Source: Chryseobacterium camelliae
GTDB taxonomy: Bacteria; Bacteroidota; Bacteroidia; Flavobacteriales; Weeksellaceae
NCBI RefSeq assembly: GCF_027920545.1
Contig: NZ_CP115859.1
Location: 2,164,001 to 2,228,000 of the forward strand
Direction of reading: 5' to 3'
Length of the DNA stretch: 64,000 bases
Below, one piece after another: positions 1-7,102 of this stretch. A model generated the notes under the pieces. It was not told the origin of the DNA. It saw only the letters and a list, made by a program, of their open reading frames with translations, and did no database searches. Position 1 is the first letter of the stretch. Each line of letters starts with the position of its first letter. The translations under genes and the position numbers were made by a program.

Positions 1-1
1 A

Positions 2-730
2 ACCGAAAAGATAAAATTAGCCAAAAATCAAGACAAAAAATCCTGGATGGTAGGAGTGCTCGCTGGTAATACATCCTCTAGCTCAACGCAACAATTTCCA
101 GGGTATGCCACTCTGAACGGAACCACCATAAGCCTGCCTGAAATGTGGAGCTCGGAATATGAAGAAAATCCTTTAATGGCAATTTTGCTGGCCAATCAGA
201 ATCAGAAAGTAGATGCAAAACTCAAGCACAAAACTCCGGTAACTTTTGGGGCTTCTGTTGCTAAAAGAATCGGGAAAAAATGGTCTGTAGGTACAGGAGT
301 GAACTATACCCGGCTTTCTTCCGATCTTACCTCGGGAAGTGAATCGAACTTTATAAGCAGTGAACAGAATGTTCATTATGTAGGGATTCCGGTTCAGGTA
401 AATTATAACATAATTAAAAAAGGAGCATTTACGGGTTATATTACAGGAGGAGGACTGATAGAAAAAGCGGTTTCAGGAGATATTAAAACTAAATATATCG
501 TTGATGGAACAGTGAAAGAGGAATCCAAAGAGGGAATAAGCGAAAAACCTGTTCAGATGTCAGTAAATACAGCCGCAGGATTACAGCTGAAAGTGGTAAA
601 AAACATTGGAATTTATGCAGAACCGGGAGTAAGCTATCATTTCAAGGATAACAGCTCATTACAAACAATTTATAAAGAGAAGCCTCTGAATTTCAACTTA
701 AAGTTCGGGGTAAGACTAATCATAGATTAA
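2..730 (+). CDS. Outer membrane beta-barrel protein, C-terminal part (5' end outside window)
   Basis: The reading frame is open from the left edge, so the gene is cut at its 5' end; the first internal ATG is at 47 but the codons before it (2-46) are also coding-like. What remains is about 240 residues of alternating short hydrophobic and polar strands with Gly turns, ending in a strand-like segment (NLKFGVRLIID), as expected for a barrel inserted by the BAM complex. It resembles the C-terminal PorT-like barrel of Bacteroidota proteins whose N-terminal part carries an anti-sigma-like cytoplasmic and transmembrane region, but that part is not visible here. The family call is fairly safe; the role is unknown. 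Confidence 0.75.
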   Translation, partial: TEKIKLAKNQDKKSWMVGVLAGNTSSSSTQQFPGYATLNGTTISLPEMWSSEYEENPLMAILLANQNQKVDAKLKHKTPVTFGASVAKRIGKKWSVGTGVNYTRLSSDLTSGSESNFISSEQNVHYVGIPVQVNYNIIKKGAFTGYITGGGLIEKAVSGDIKTKYIVDGTVKEESKEGISEKPVQMSVNTAAGLQLKVVKNIGIYAEPGVSYHFKDNSSLQTIYKEKPLNFNLKFGVRLIID

Positions 731-841
731 ATAACACCTTCATCATATCATCAAAAGATAGAGCTGTACACTTATAGCTCCAAAAGTCCTATGTTGGTTT
801 GTATTAGGGAAAATCACTGCAACACTTTTAAATAGATCAAT

Positions 842-1807
842 ATGAAATTAAAATTAATTTTTTTAACAATTCTGCTTTCTTGCTTTTTCAATGTAAAATC
901 ACAACAATGTACGCCCACTATTACAAGTCCGAGATTGGGGGCCATGTTCCCTGATAAGGTTGTTTTTTGTACTACGGAGACAGAAACATTGTCTACCACT
1001 CAAACGTATGGAAGTTACCAATGGTATAAACAAATGTGGGATTGGCAAACACCTAATCCAAACCCTTGGGTGGCTATTCCCGGAGCGACCTCACAGTCTT
1101 TAGTGATCAATGGTTCTACGGATATGCTGTATTATTTTAAAGTATCGGTCACGGGAAATGATTGTACGGCAGAAAGCAGTCCTGTTCTGGCGGATGGATA
1201 TGCTTATGGTCTTCCGTTCTTGATGGCCAACTTTACACCGGGAACGTATGATGAAATAGCGCCGGGAGTATACAATGTGTGTACGGGAGCTTCTGTTGTT
1301 TTTGAAAACGGATTTCCCGCTGTGTATGGGATGCATACCTGGTTTAAATGTGTCCCCGGAAGCAATCCGCCATCATCTACAGACCCTTGTATTATTAACG
1401 GGCCCACAGGAGATTCTTATACCGCTATGACATCAGGAAAATACGGGTTTTATGCCTGTACAGAATACTGCCCCACCATGTGTGAAATGTTGAGCGATAT
1501 GGCGTTTATTCAACTGAATTTCGGAAACTGGAGTTTTTGCAGTTTAGGGACAGGAGAAGTAAAGACCAAAGAGAATAATTTAAATATTTATCCCAATCCG
1601 GCAGCTCAGTTTTTATATATTGGAAAAGAATCTGAAAAATATACTGAAGTTTCCATCATAGACATGTCTGGAAGATTAATATTGCAAAAAAAGGATCATA
1701 AGTATAATGAAGCTATTGATGTGAATTTTTTATCTGCAGGTACTTATCTAGTGGTCTCTAAAAGTTCGGAAGGAAAAACGTATAAAAATAAATTTATTAA
1801 AAGGTAA
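842..1807 (+). CDS. T9SS type A sorting domain-containing secreted protein
   Basis: A 321-residue exported protein. It has an N-terminal signal peptide of about 20 residues (MKLKLIFLTILLSCFFNVKS), a Cys-rich middle with Ig- or PKD-like Trp/Tyr/Gly patterning, and a C-terminal type A sorting domain from about residue 245. The sorting domain shows the marker NIYPNP, then an IIDMSGR strand and a final GTYLVV..KTYKNKFIKR. In known T9SS substrates this domain directs passage through the outer membrane and is then removed. The eight or more Cys in the middle suggest disulfides in a secreted product. The substrate or adhesive role cannot be read from the sequence. Confidence 0.85.
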   Translation: MKLKLIFLTILLSCFFNVKSQQCTPTITSPRLGAMFPDKVVFCTTETETLSTTQTYGSYQWYKQMWDWQTPNPNPWVAIPGATSQSLVINGSTDMLYYFKVSVTGNDCTAESSPVLADGYAYGLPFLMANFTPGTYDEIAPGVYNVCTGASVVFENGFPAVYGMHTWFKCVPGSNPPSSTDPCIINGPTGDSYTAMTSGKYGFYACTEYCPTMCEMLSDMAFIQLNFGNWSFCSLGTGEVKTKENNLNIYPNPAAQFLYIGKESEKYTEVSIIDMSGRLILQKKDHKYNEAIDVNFLSAGTYLVVSKSSEGKTYKNKFIKR

Positions 1808-1849
1808 ATTCCTTGATTGATAAATAGTTTTTTCAAATGGTTAGTTAGA

Positions 1850-1880
1850 AACGGTGCAATTTATTGTGCCGTTCTTTTTT
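1850..1880 (+). terminator. Rho-independent terminator after the T9SS protein gene
   Basis: The arms AACGGTGCAAT (1850-1860) and ATTGTGCCGTT (1863-1873) pair over 11 positions, including two G-T wobbles, with a 2-nt loop and a run of T to 1881. Confidence 0.75.
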
Positions 1881-1885
1881 TGAGT

Positions 1886-1912
1886 TTGAAAATAAACTAT
1901 TTATATAATTTG
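1886..1912 (+). promoter_or_regulatory. Candidate promoter of yifB
   Basis: TTG (1886-1888) lies about 16 bases before TATAATTTG (1904-1912), close to the Bacteroidota -33/-7 consensus but with one extra base inside the -7 element. It would give a leader of about 60 bases. Confidence 0.35.
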
Positions 1913-1977
1913 ATGTAGTCAAAAAATAATCAACATTCATATATTTAATCTGAAAATATTTTTCAGAAAACACAAAT

Positions 1978-3513
1978 ATGCTGGTTAAAATTTATGGAAG
2001 CGCAATTTATGGAGTTGCGGCCCAAACGATTACTATTGAGGTCAATATAGATACAGGAGGAGTTGGCTATCACCTGGTCGGGCTTCCTGATAATGCCATT
2101 AAAGAAAGCAGTTACAGAATTTCGGCTGCTTTAAAAAATGTGGGGTACAAAATTCCCGGAAAAAAGATTACCATCAATATGGCTCCTGCAGATCTTCGTA
2201 AAGAAGGCTCTGCCTATGATCTTAGCATTGCTATCGGAATTTTAGCTGCATCTGATCAGATTCTTGCACAAAATATTCAGGATTATATTATCATGGGAGA
2301 ACTGTCTTTAGACGGGAGTCTTCAGCCGATAAAAGGAGTGTTGCCAATAGCGATCCAGGCCAGAGAAGAAGGGTATAAAGGAATAATACTTCCCAAACAA
2401 AATACACGGGAAGCTGCCATTGTAAATAATCTGGATGTTTACGGAATAGAAAATATTAAAGAGGTTATTGATTTTTTTAATGAAGGAAAAGTCTTAGAAA
2501 AAACCGTTTTAGATACCCGAAAAGAATTTCAGGATAAGATCAATCAGTTTCCGTTTGATTTTTCCGAGGTGAAAGGTCAGGAAGCAGCCAAAAGAGCAAT
2601 GGAAGTTGCAGCGGCAGGAGGACACAATATTATTCTAATAGGTCCGCCCGGAAGTGGTAAAACTATGCTGGCAAAAAGAGTTCCCAGTATTCTACCGCCG
2701 TTAACGTTGAAAGAAGCATTAGAAACGACTAAGATTCACTCTGTTGCGGGGAAAATGGGAGCAGAAGCATCATTAATGACGGTTCGGCCATTTCGATCAC
2801 CTCATCATACGATTTCAGATGTTGCTTTAGTCGGAGGGGGAAGCTACCCGCAGCCGGGAGAAATTTCATTGGCTCATAACGGAGTTTTATTTTTAGATGA
2901 AATGCCGGAATTTAAACGAACGGTTCTGGAGGTGATGAGACAGCCGTTGGAAGATCGGGAAGTTACCATTTCAAGAGCCAGATTTACAGTAAATTATCCT
3001 TCGAGCTTTATGCTTATTGCTTCGATGAATCCTAGTCCTAGCGGCTTTTTTCCGGATGATCCGAATAATACGTCTTCTGTTTTTGAAATGCAGCGGTATA
3101 TGAACAAGCTTTCGGGGCCATTGTTGGATCGAATTGATATTCATATTGAAGTACAGAAAGTGGAGTTTGAACAATTGGCTGAAAAAAGAAAAGGGGAAAG
3201 AAGTGAAGAGATAAGGCAACGGGTACTCAGGGCCCGGGAAATCCAAAATAAAAGATATCAGGATTTGAAAATAAGCTATAATGCTCAGATGAGTTCAAAA
3301 GAACTGGAGCAGTTTTGCGAACTGGATGAGGTTTCGTTTGGTTTAATAAAAATGGCAATGGAAAAGCTAAATCTTTCAGCAAGAGCTTATGATAGGATTT
3401 TAAAAGTTGCCAGAACGATTGCCGATCTCGAGGTTTCAGAAAATATCTTATCCCATCATATTTCAGAAGCCATACAGTACAGAAGTCTGGATCGTGAGTT
3501 TTGGAATATTTAA
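1978..3513 (+). CDS. YifB/ComM family Mg-chelatase-like AAA+ ATPase
   Basis: A 511-residue protein of normal family length. It has an N-terminal ChlI-like (Lon S16 fold) domain to about residue 170, a Mg-chelatase AAA+ core with Walker A GPPGSGKT (222-229) and Walker B VLFLDE (303-308), and a C-terminal lid-like domain with the SARAYDRILKVARTIADLE segment. Characterised ComM is a hexameric helicase that drives branch migration during natural transformation. dprA, another transformation gene, lies at 24589-25698, but in a different transcription unit. The 3' end overlaps the convergent DUF1905 gene by four bases. The function in this organism is inferred from the family. Confidence 0.92.
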   Translation: MLVKIYGSAIYGVAAQTITIEVNIDTGGVGYHLVGLPDNAIKESSYRISAALKNVGYKIPGKKITINMAPADLRKEGSAYDLSIAIGILAASDQILAQNIQDYIIMGELSLDGSLQPIKGVLPIAIQAREEGYKGIILPKQNTREAAIVNNLDVYGIENIKEVIDFFNEGKVLEKTVLDTRKEFQDKINQFPFDFSEVKGQEAAKRAMEVAAAGGHNIILIGPPGSGKTMLAKRVPSILPPLTLKEALETTKIHSVAGKMGAEASLMTVRPFRSPHHTISDVALVGGGSYPQPGEISLAHNGVLFLDEMPEFKRTVLEVMRQPLEDREVTISRARFTVNYPSSFMLIASMNPSPSGFFPDDPNNTSSVFEMQRYMNKLSGPLLDRIDIHIEVQKVEFEQLAEKRKGERSEEIRQRVLRAREIQNKRYQDLKISYNAQMSSKELEQFCELDEVSFGLIKMAMEKLNLSARAYDRILKVARTIADLEVSENILSHHISEAIQYRSLDREFWNI

Positions 3514-3773
3514 ATACCTTTTTTACCATCCAAAATCATCTGAATCATTTTCACTTTCCTGTTTTCCTGGGTTAAGCCTAAAATATGACAATCCGATTTC
3601 ATTTTGGAAAGACTTCCACGATATTCCACGGTGCCGTCAAATAATGCTTTAATTTTTACCTGTCCTTTCTTACCGAATAATTTTTCAGTGGAAAATGGAA
3701 ATTCTACGAATGCAGCATTCATATTTCCGTTTTGCTTGATAATGGCTGAAAAATGGCTGGCTTCAGGCTTCAT
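3510..3773 (-). CDS. DUF1905 domain-containing protein
   Basis: A small 87-residue cytoplasmic protein with no signal peptide. The pattern AAFVEFPFS..KLFGKKGQVKIKALFDG...RGSLSKM is that of the DUF1905 beta-barrel-like fold. In other genomes this fold occurs alone or fused to a YdeI-type domain; no function is established. The stop codon overlaps the stop of the convergent yifB gene (3510-3513). It may be co-transcribed with the upstream peptidase gene, but a strong hairpin lies between them, so it probably has its own weak promoter. Confidence 0.7.
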   Translation of the reverse strand: MKPEASHFSAIIKQNGNMNAAFVEFPFSTEKLFGKKGQVKIKALFDGTVEYRGSLSKMKSDCHILGLTQENRKVKMIQMILDGKKGI

Positions 3774-3802
3774 AAGTTCAGAATTAACCTTTCAAAAATA
3801 AA

Positions 3803-3833
3803 AAAACCGTGAAATGAGAAGATTTCACGGTTT
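3803..3833 (-). terminator. Terminator of the S46 peptidase gene
   Basis: Perfect 12-bp stem AAACCGTGAAAT (3804-3815) / ATTTCACGGTTT (3822-3833) with a 6-nt loop. On the minus strand it is followed by a T-rich run, so it ends transcription of the peptidase gene. Confidence 0.85.
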
Positions 3834-3856
3834 ATAAATTATAACTTCAGGGAAGA

Positions 3857-6064
3857 TTATTTTTTCTTGGTTTTCTTAGGAAGTGTTGTTGTTCCTGAGT
3901 TTTTTGTTTTTGTATCTGCAGGAGTGTTTTCGTCTCTTACAAGCTTTAGCTCATCTACAAGTCTTCTTGCTCCAGCATATTTGTCGATTGTCCAAAGAAC
4001 AAAACGAACGTCTACGTTGATTGTTTTCTGCCATTCCTCTTCAAAAACAATATCTCCGCTTAATGCTTCGCTGTTTCCGTCAAAAGCAATACCGATCAAG
4101 TTTCCGTCTCCGTCAATTACAGGAGAACCAGAGTTACCACCCGTGATATCATTGTTTGAAAGGAAGTTTACAGGCATATATCCTTTAGCGTCTGCATATT
4201 GTCCGAAATCCTTTAAGTTATAAAGGTCAATCACTCTTTGTGGAAGATCGAATTCTTCATCTCCTTTTTTATATTTTCCTACTAAACCAGTCATATCTGT
4301 ATAGTAGTTATCTGTTACCCCAAAATAGTTTCTGTCTGTTCTGATTGGCAGTTTATCTACAGTTCCGTAAGTTAATCTCATAGTAGAGTTAGCATCCGGA
4401 TAGAATTTTTTACCAGGCATAGCTTTCATAAGTCCTGCTAAGAATAGACGATTGTTTTTTGCGAAATTATCATCCACCTTAGAATAGCTTTCAGCTACTA
4501 ATTTCTGGTCAGCTACCACACCGTTCGCGATTTTCCAAAGCTGATCTGCATCAAGCTTTAAAGCATCCGGGTTTAACAAGAAGTTTGTTGCCGATGTTTT
4601 GTTAGCGAAAACAGAAGAATAAGCTACATTAGAAAGATTTTTTGCATCCAATCCTAAGATTGTAGCAGAAGCAATACTTTTATTAGTTACTCTTGATTGG
4701 TAAAGAGTTACCATAGAACTTAGCATTTCTCCTTCCAAAGATGGGTTGAAATTTTCATAAGCAGCTTTGATGGCAGCTTCTGTTTTTGCTTTCATAGCAA
4801 GTCTTCCTGCCATATCCTGAGCAGCATATGCTTTAAGAACATTTCCTACTTGTAAAGCTAAGCCGATGTATTTTGCATTTCTTGTAAGCTGAGAAGCATA
4901 ATTTCTTTCAACATTTCTATCCGAAACCTGCTTATAATAAGTGTCAATGTCTTCTAAAACACCGTCATACTCTTCATTTCCAGCTTGCATAGACCAAGTT
5001 CTGTACGTTTTTTCGATGTTCTGCTTATCAGAAATTGTTCCGTTTTTTTCAACAGCGTCTATTGTTCCTTGTCTGTTTTTCCAGTAGTTCGCTACAGAAG
5101 CATATTGAGAAGCATAGTTTAACTGAGTTGCTTTGTCTTTATCCATATACTTCTTCATAACATCCATTGCTAATTTAGAAGCTTCCACCCAAGCCGGATA
5201 ATCTTTATTGACCATCTGTTGGATACCATATGATGTTAAATAACGGTTGGTTCTTCCAGGATATCCTAAAATCATAGAGAAATCACCAGGTTTTACTCCT
5301 TTAAGAGAAACAGGTAAGAAATGTTTAGGCTTCAAAGGAACGTTGCTTGGAGAAAACTCAGCCGGGTTTCCTGCTGCGTCTGCATATACTCTGAAAACCG
5401 TGAAGTCAGCAGTATGTCTTGGCCATTCCCAGTTATCAGTGTCTCCACCAAATTTTCCTAATGATGAAGGCGGTGCGCCAACTAATCTGATATCTTTGTA
5501 ATCTTGGTATACGAAATAATAGAATTCGTTTCCGTTGAAGAAATCTCTTACCACAACAGTATATTTTCCGTTTTCAGAGTTTTCAGCCTGAATTGCTTTA
5601 GTTTCAGCATCAATAATAGCTTTTCTCTCTGCTCCGGTCATTTTATTATTTAGCTTAGAAGTGATTCTTTGTGTAGCATCATCCATTCTAACTAAAAATC
5701 TGACATAAAGATCTTTTGCATTAAATTCGTCTTTCTGTTTCATAGCCCAGAAACCATTCTTCAAATAGTCTTTTTCCGGAGTAGAAGCAGCAGCAACGGC
5801 ACCATAACCACAGTGGTGATTTGTGAAAATAAGTCCTTTATCAGATACAATTTCTCCTGTACAGAAACCACCAAAACTTACGATAGCATCTTTTAAACTA
5901 GAGTTGTTAACTGAATAAATTTCTTCCGGAGTCAGATGCAAACCTTCCTTTTGCATGTCAACACCATTAAGTCTTTTAATGAGCATTAAGAGCCACATCC
6001 CCTCATCTGCCCTCATTTGAGCAAAACTCAATAAGAAAGTGAATAGTAAAAATATTCTTTTCAT
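3857..6064 (-). CDS. S46 family serine peptidase, DPP7-like dipeptidyl peptidase
   Basis: A 735-residue exported peptidase of typical S46 length, with a signal peptide ending near residue 19. The chymotrypsin-like triad is visible: His84 in TNHHCGYG, Asp220 in PRHTADF and Ser645 in GGNSGSP. S46 enzymes release dipeptides from the N-terminus of oligopeptides in the periplasm of asaccharolytic Bacteroidota. The residue 18 positions after the Ser, Arg in DPP11 (Asp/Glu at P1) and Gly in DPP7 (broad or hydrophobic P1), is Gly663 here (FDGN), so DPP7-like specificity is inferred. The Lys-rich C-terminal tail (TTTLPKKTKKK) is not a T9SS domain. It is monocistronic by its terminator. Confidence 0.93.
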   Translation of the reverse strand: MKRIFLLFTFLLSFAQMRADEGMWLLMLIKRLNGVDMQKEGLHLTPEEIYSVNNSSLKDAIVSFGGFCTGEIVSDKGLIFTNHHCGYGAVAAASTPEKDYLKNGFWAMKQKDEFNAKDLYVRFLVRMDDATQRITSKLNNKMTGAERKAIIDAETKAIQAENSENGKYTVVVRDFFNGNEFYYFVYQDYKDIRLVGAPPSSLGKFGGDTDNWEWPRHTADFTVFRVYADAAGNPAEFSPSNVPLKPKHFLPVSLKGVKPGDFSMILGYPGRTNRYLTSYGIQQMVNKDYPAWVEASKLAMDVMKKYMDKDKATQLNYASQYASVANYWKNRQGTIDAVEKNGTISDKQNIEKTYRTWSMQAGNEEYDGVLEDIDTYYKQVSDRNVERNYASQLTRNAKYIGLALQVGNVLKAYAAQDMAGRLAMKAKTEAAIKAAYENFNPSLEGEMLSSMVTLYQSRVTNKSIASATILGLDAKNLSNVAYSSVFANKTSATNFLLNPDALKLDADQLWKIANGVVADQKLVAESYSKVDDNFAKNNRLFLAGLMKAMPGKKFYPDANSTMRLTYGTVDKLPIRTDRNYFGVTDNYYTDMTGLVGKYKKGDEEFDLPQRVIDLYNLKDFGQYADAKGYMPVNFLSNNDITGGNSGSPVIDGDGNLIGIAFDGNSEALSGDIVFEEEWQKTINVDVRFVLWTIDKYAGARRLVDELKLVRDENTPADTKTKNSGTTTLPKKTKKK

Positions 6065-6150
6065 TTTATAAAATAATTTTTGTGTCGCTAATTTACTAAT
6101 TTTTACGATATTCTGTCCGGGATTGGTATGAAAATGGGATGAGTCTTGTC

Positions 6151-6606
6151 ATGAGAAAAATATTAATTTCGGTTTTATCTGTTTTGTTTTTGGGAATATT
6201 ATTTAATTGTACTTCTACAATCAAACAAAACATACCAATAGATACCTCAAAATATCACATTCAAAGAGAGTGGATGTTGGTTTCTTTAGGAAGTTTTACT
6301 AAAGCTGATTTGATGAAGAACGAAGCTAAAATTGATCTCACCGCAAAGCAGGAGGAAGGTAAAATCCGCGGAGGAGCTTACATGGGGTGCAACAGGATGT
6401 CCTTTACTGCTGAATTTAAAAACAATGGAAAGGTAAAATTTTTAGGATTGTTATCTACGATGAAGGCATGTCAGAATATGGAACTGGAGAACGAGTTTCG
6501 GAAAAAATTCGAGACCATGATAAAATATACCGTGGAAGGACATTTCCTAACATTATCTGATGACAAAGGAAATGTTATGAAGTTTGTGGCATCCGACTGG
6601 GATTAA
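6151..6606 (+). CDS. META domain-containing lipoprotein
   Basis: A 151-residue lipoprotein. From the ATG at 6151 it has a short charged n-region, a hydrophobic core and a lipobox FNC with Cys20; an in-frame ATG at 6139 would add four residues and is less convincing. The mature part carries a META/HslJ-like domain, recognised by REWMLVSL, GGAYMGCNRMSF and MKACQNMELENEF. META proteins are small beta-rich envelope proteins linked in other bacteria to heat or antibiotic tolerance, but no biochemical activity is established. It is divergent from the peptidase gene and shares its upstream region. Confidence 0.8.
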   Translation: MRKILISVLSVLFLGILFNCTSTIKQNIPIDTSKYHIQREWMLVSLGSFTKADLMKNEAKIDLTAKQEEGKIRGGAYMGCNRMSFTAEFKNNGKVKFLGLLSTMKACQNMELENEFRKKFETMIKYTVEGHFLTLSDDKGNVMKFVASDWD

Positions 6607-6624
6607 TGAACTTTAAATATAAAA

Positions 6625-6652
6625 AGAAAGTCCGTCAACAGGCGGGCTTTCT
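6625..6652. terminator. Bidirectional terminator
   Basis: Stem AGAAAGTCCG (6625-6634) / CGGGCTTTCT (6643-6652) with one G-T pair and an 8-nt loop, flanked by A-rich and T-rich sequence. It separates the convergent META lipoprotein gene and the three-gene exported operon. Confidence 0.7.
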
Positions 6653-6681
6653 TCTTGTTGCTGAAAAATCTATTTGGGTCA

Positions 6682-7095
6682 TTAGTTTTTAGGAATGGTT
6701 TTTTTGATGTCTTCTAATGTTAAATCAGGACTGCTTATCAATCCTTTTATATTGTTATTCGTACTCCTGGTTATATTAGTTTTACGGGGTTGTCGTCCAG
6801 GGATAGTTGCCAAAATTTCTTCAAAACTGGCTGTATTAGGAAGGAGCTTTCCGGAACTGTTTGAAGTTTCTTTTTTAGCAGTTTCTTTTTTTACTTCCAG
6901 TCCTTGTTCAGATGCTAGTGCTACTGAAGAAGGTTTTTGAAGAGCTTTTTCCTGGGCCTCTTTCATCATTTTGGCTTCAAGTTCCTTTGATTCCTTGTAA
7001 TATGGAGCTTCCTGTATTTCTGAAACAGCTTTTTCTTGTTGAGCGTAAATGTTTATACTTAACGCTAAAAAAGAGATGATATATAATGATTTCAT
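6682..7095 (-). CDS. Small exported protein of unknown function, last gene of LytTR-adjacent operon
   Basis: 137 residues with a clear signal peptide (MKSLYIISFLALSINIYA, cleavage before QQEK) and a mature part that is Lys/Glu/Ser-rich and likely disordered. Two similar short motifs occur near the C-terminus: FEEILATIPGRQ (about residues 91-102) and LEDIKKTIPKN (about 127-137), which could be paired docking sites. There is no T9SS sorting domain and no lipobox. It starts 7 bases after the stop of the 841-residue protein, so it is surely in the same operon. I do not recognise the family. Confidence 0.7.
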   Translation of the reverse strand: MKSLYIISFLALSINIYAQQEKAVSEIQEAPYYKESKELEAKMMKEAQEKALQKPSSVALASEQGLEVKKETAKKETSNSSGKLLPNTASFEEILATIPGRQPRKTNITRSTNNNIKGLISSPDLTLEDIKKTIPKN

Positions 7096-7102
7096 GATCG
7101 TT

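Noticed and set aside
3407..3801. Plus-strand frames at the end of yifB and opposite the DUF1905 gene
   Set aside because: They overlap well-supported genes in other frames and show no domain, signal or conserved composition.
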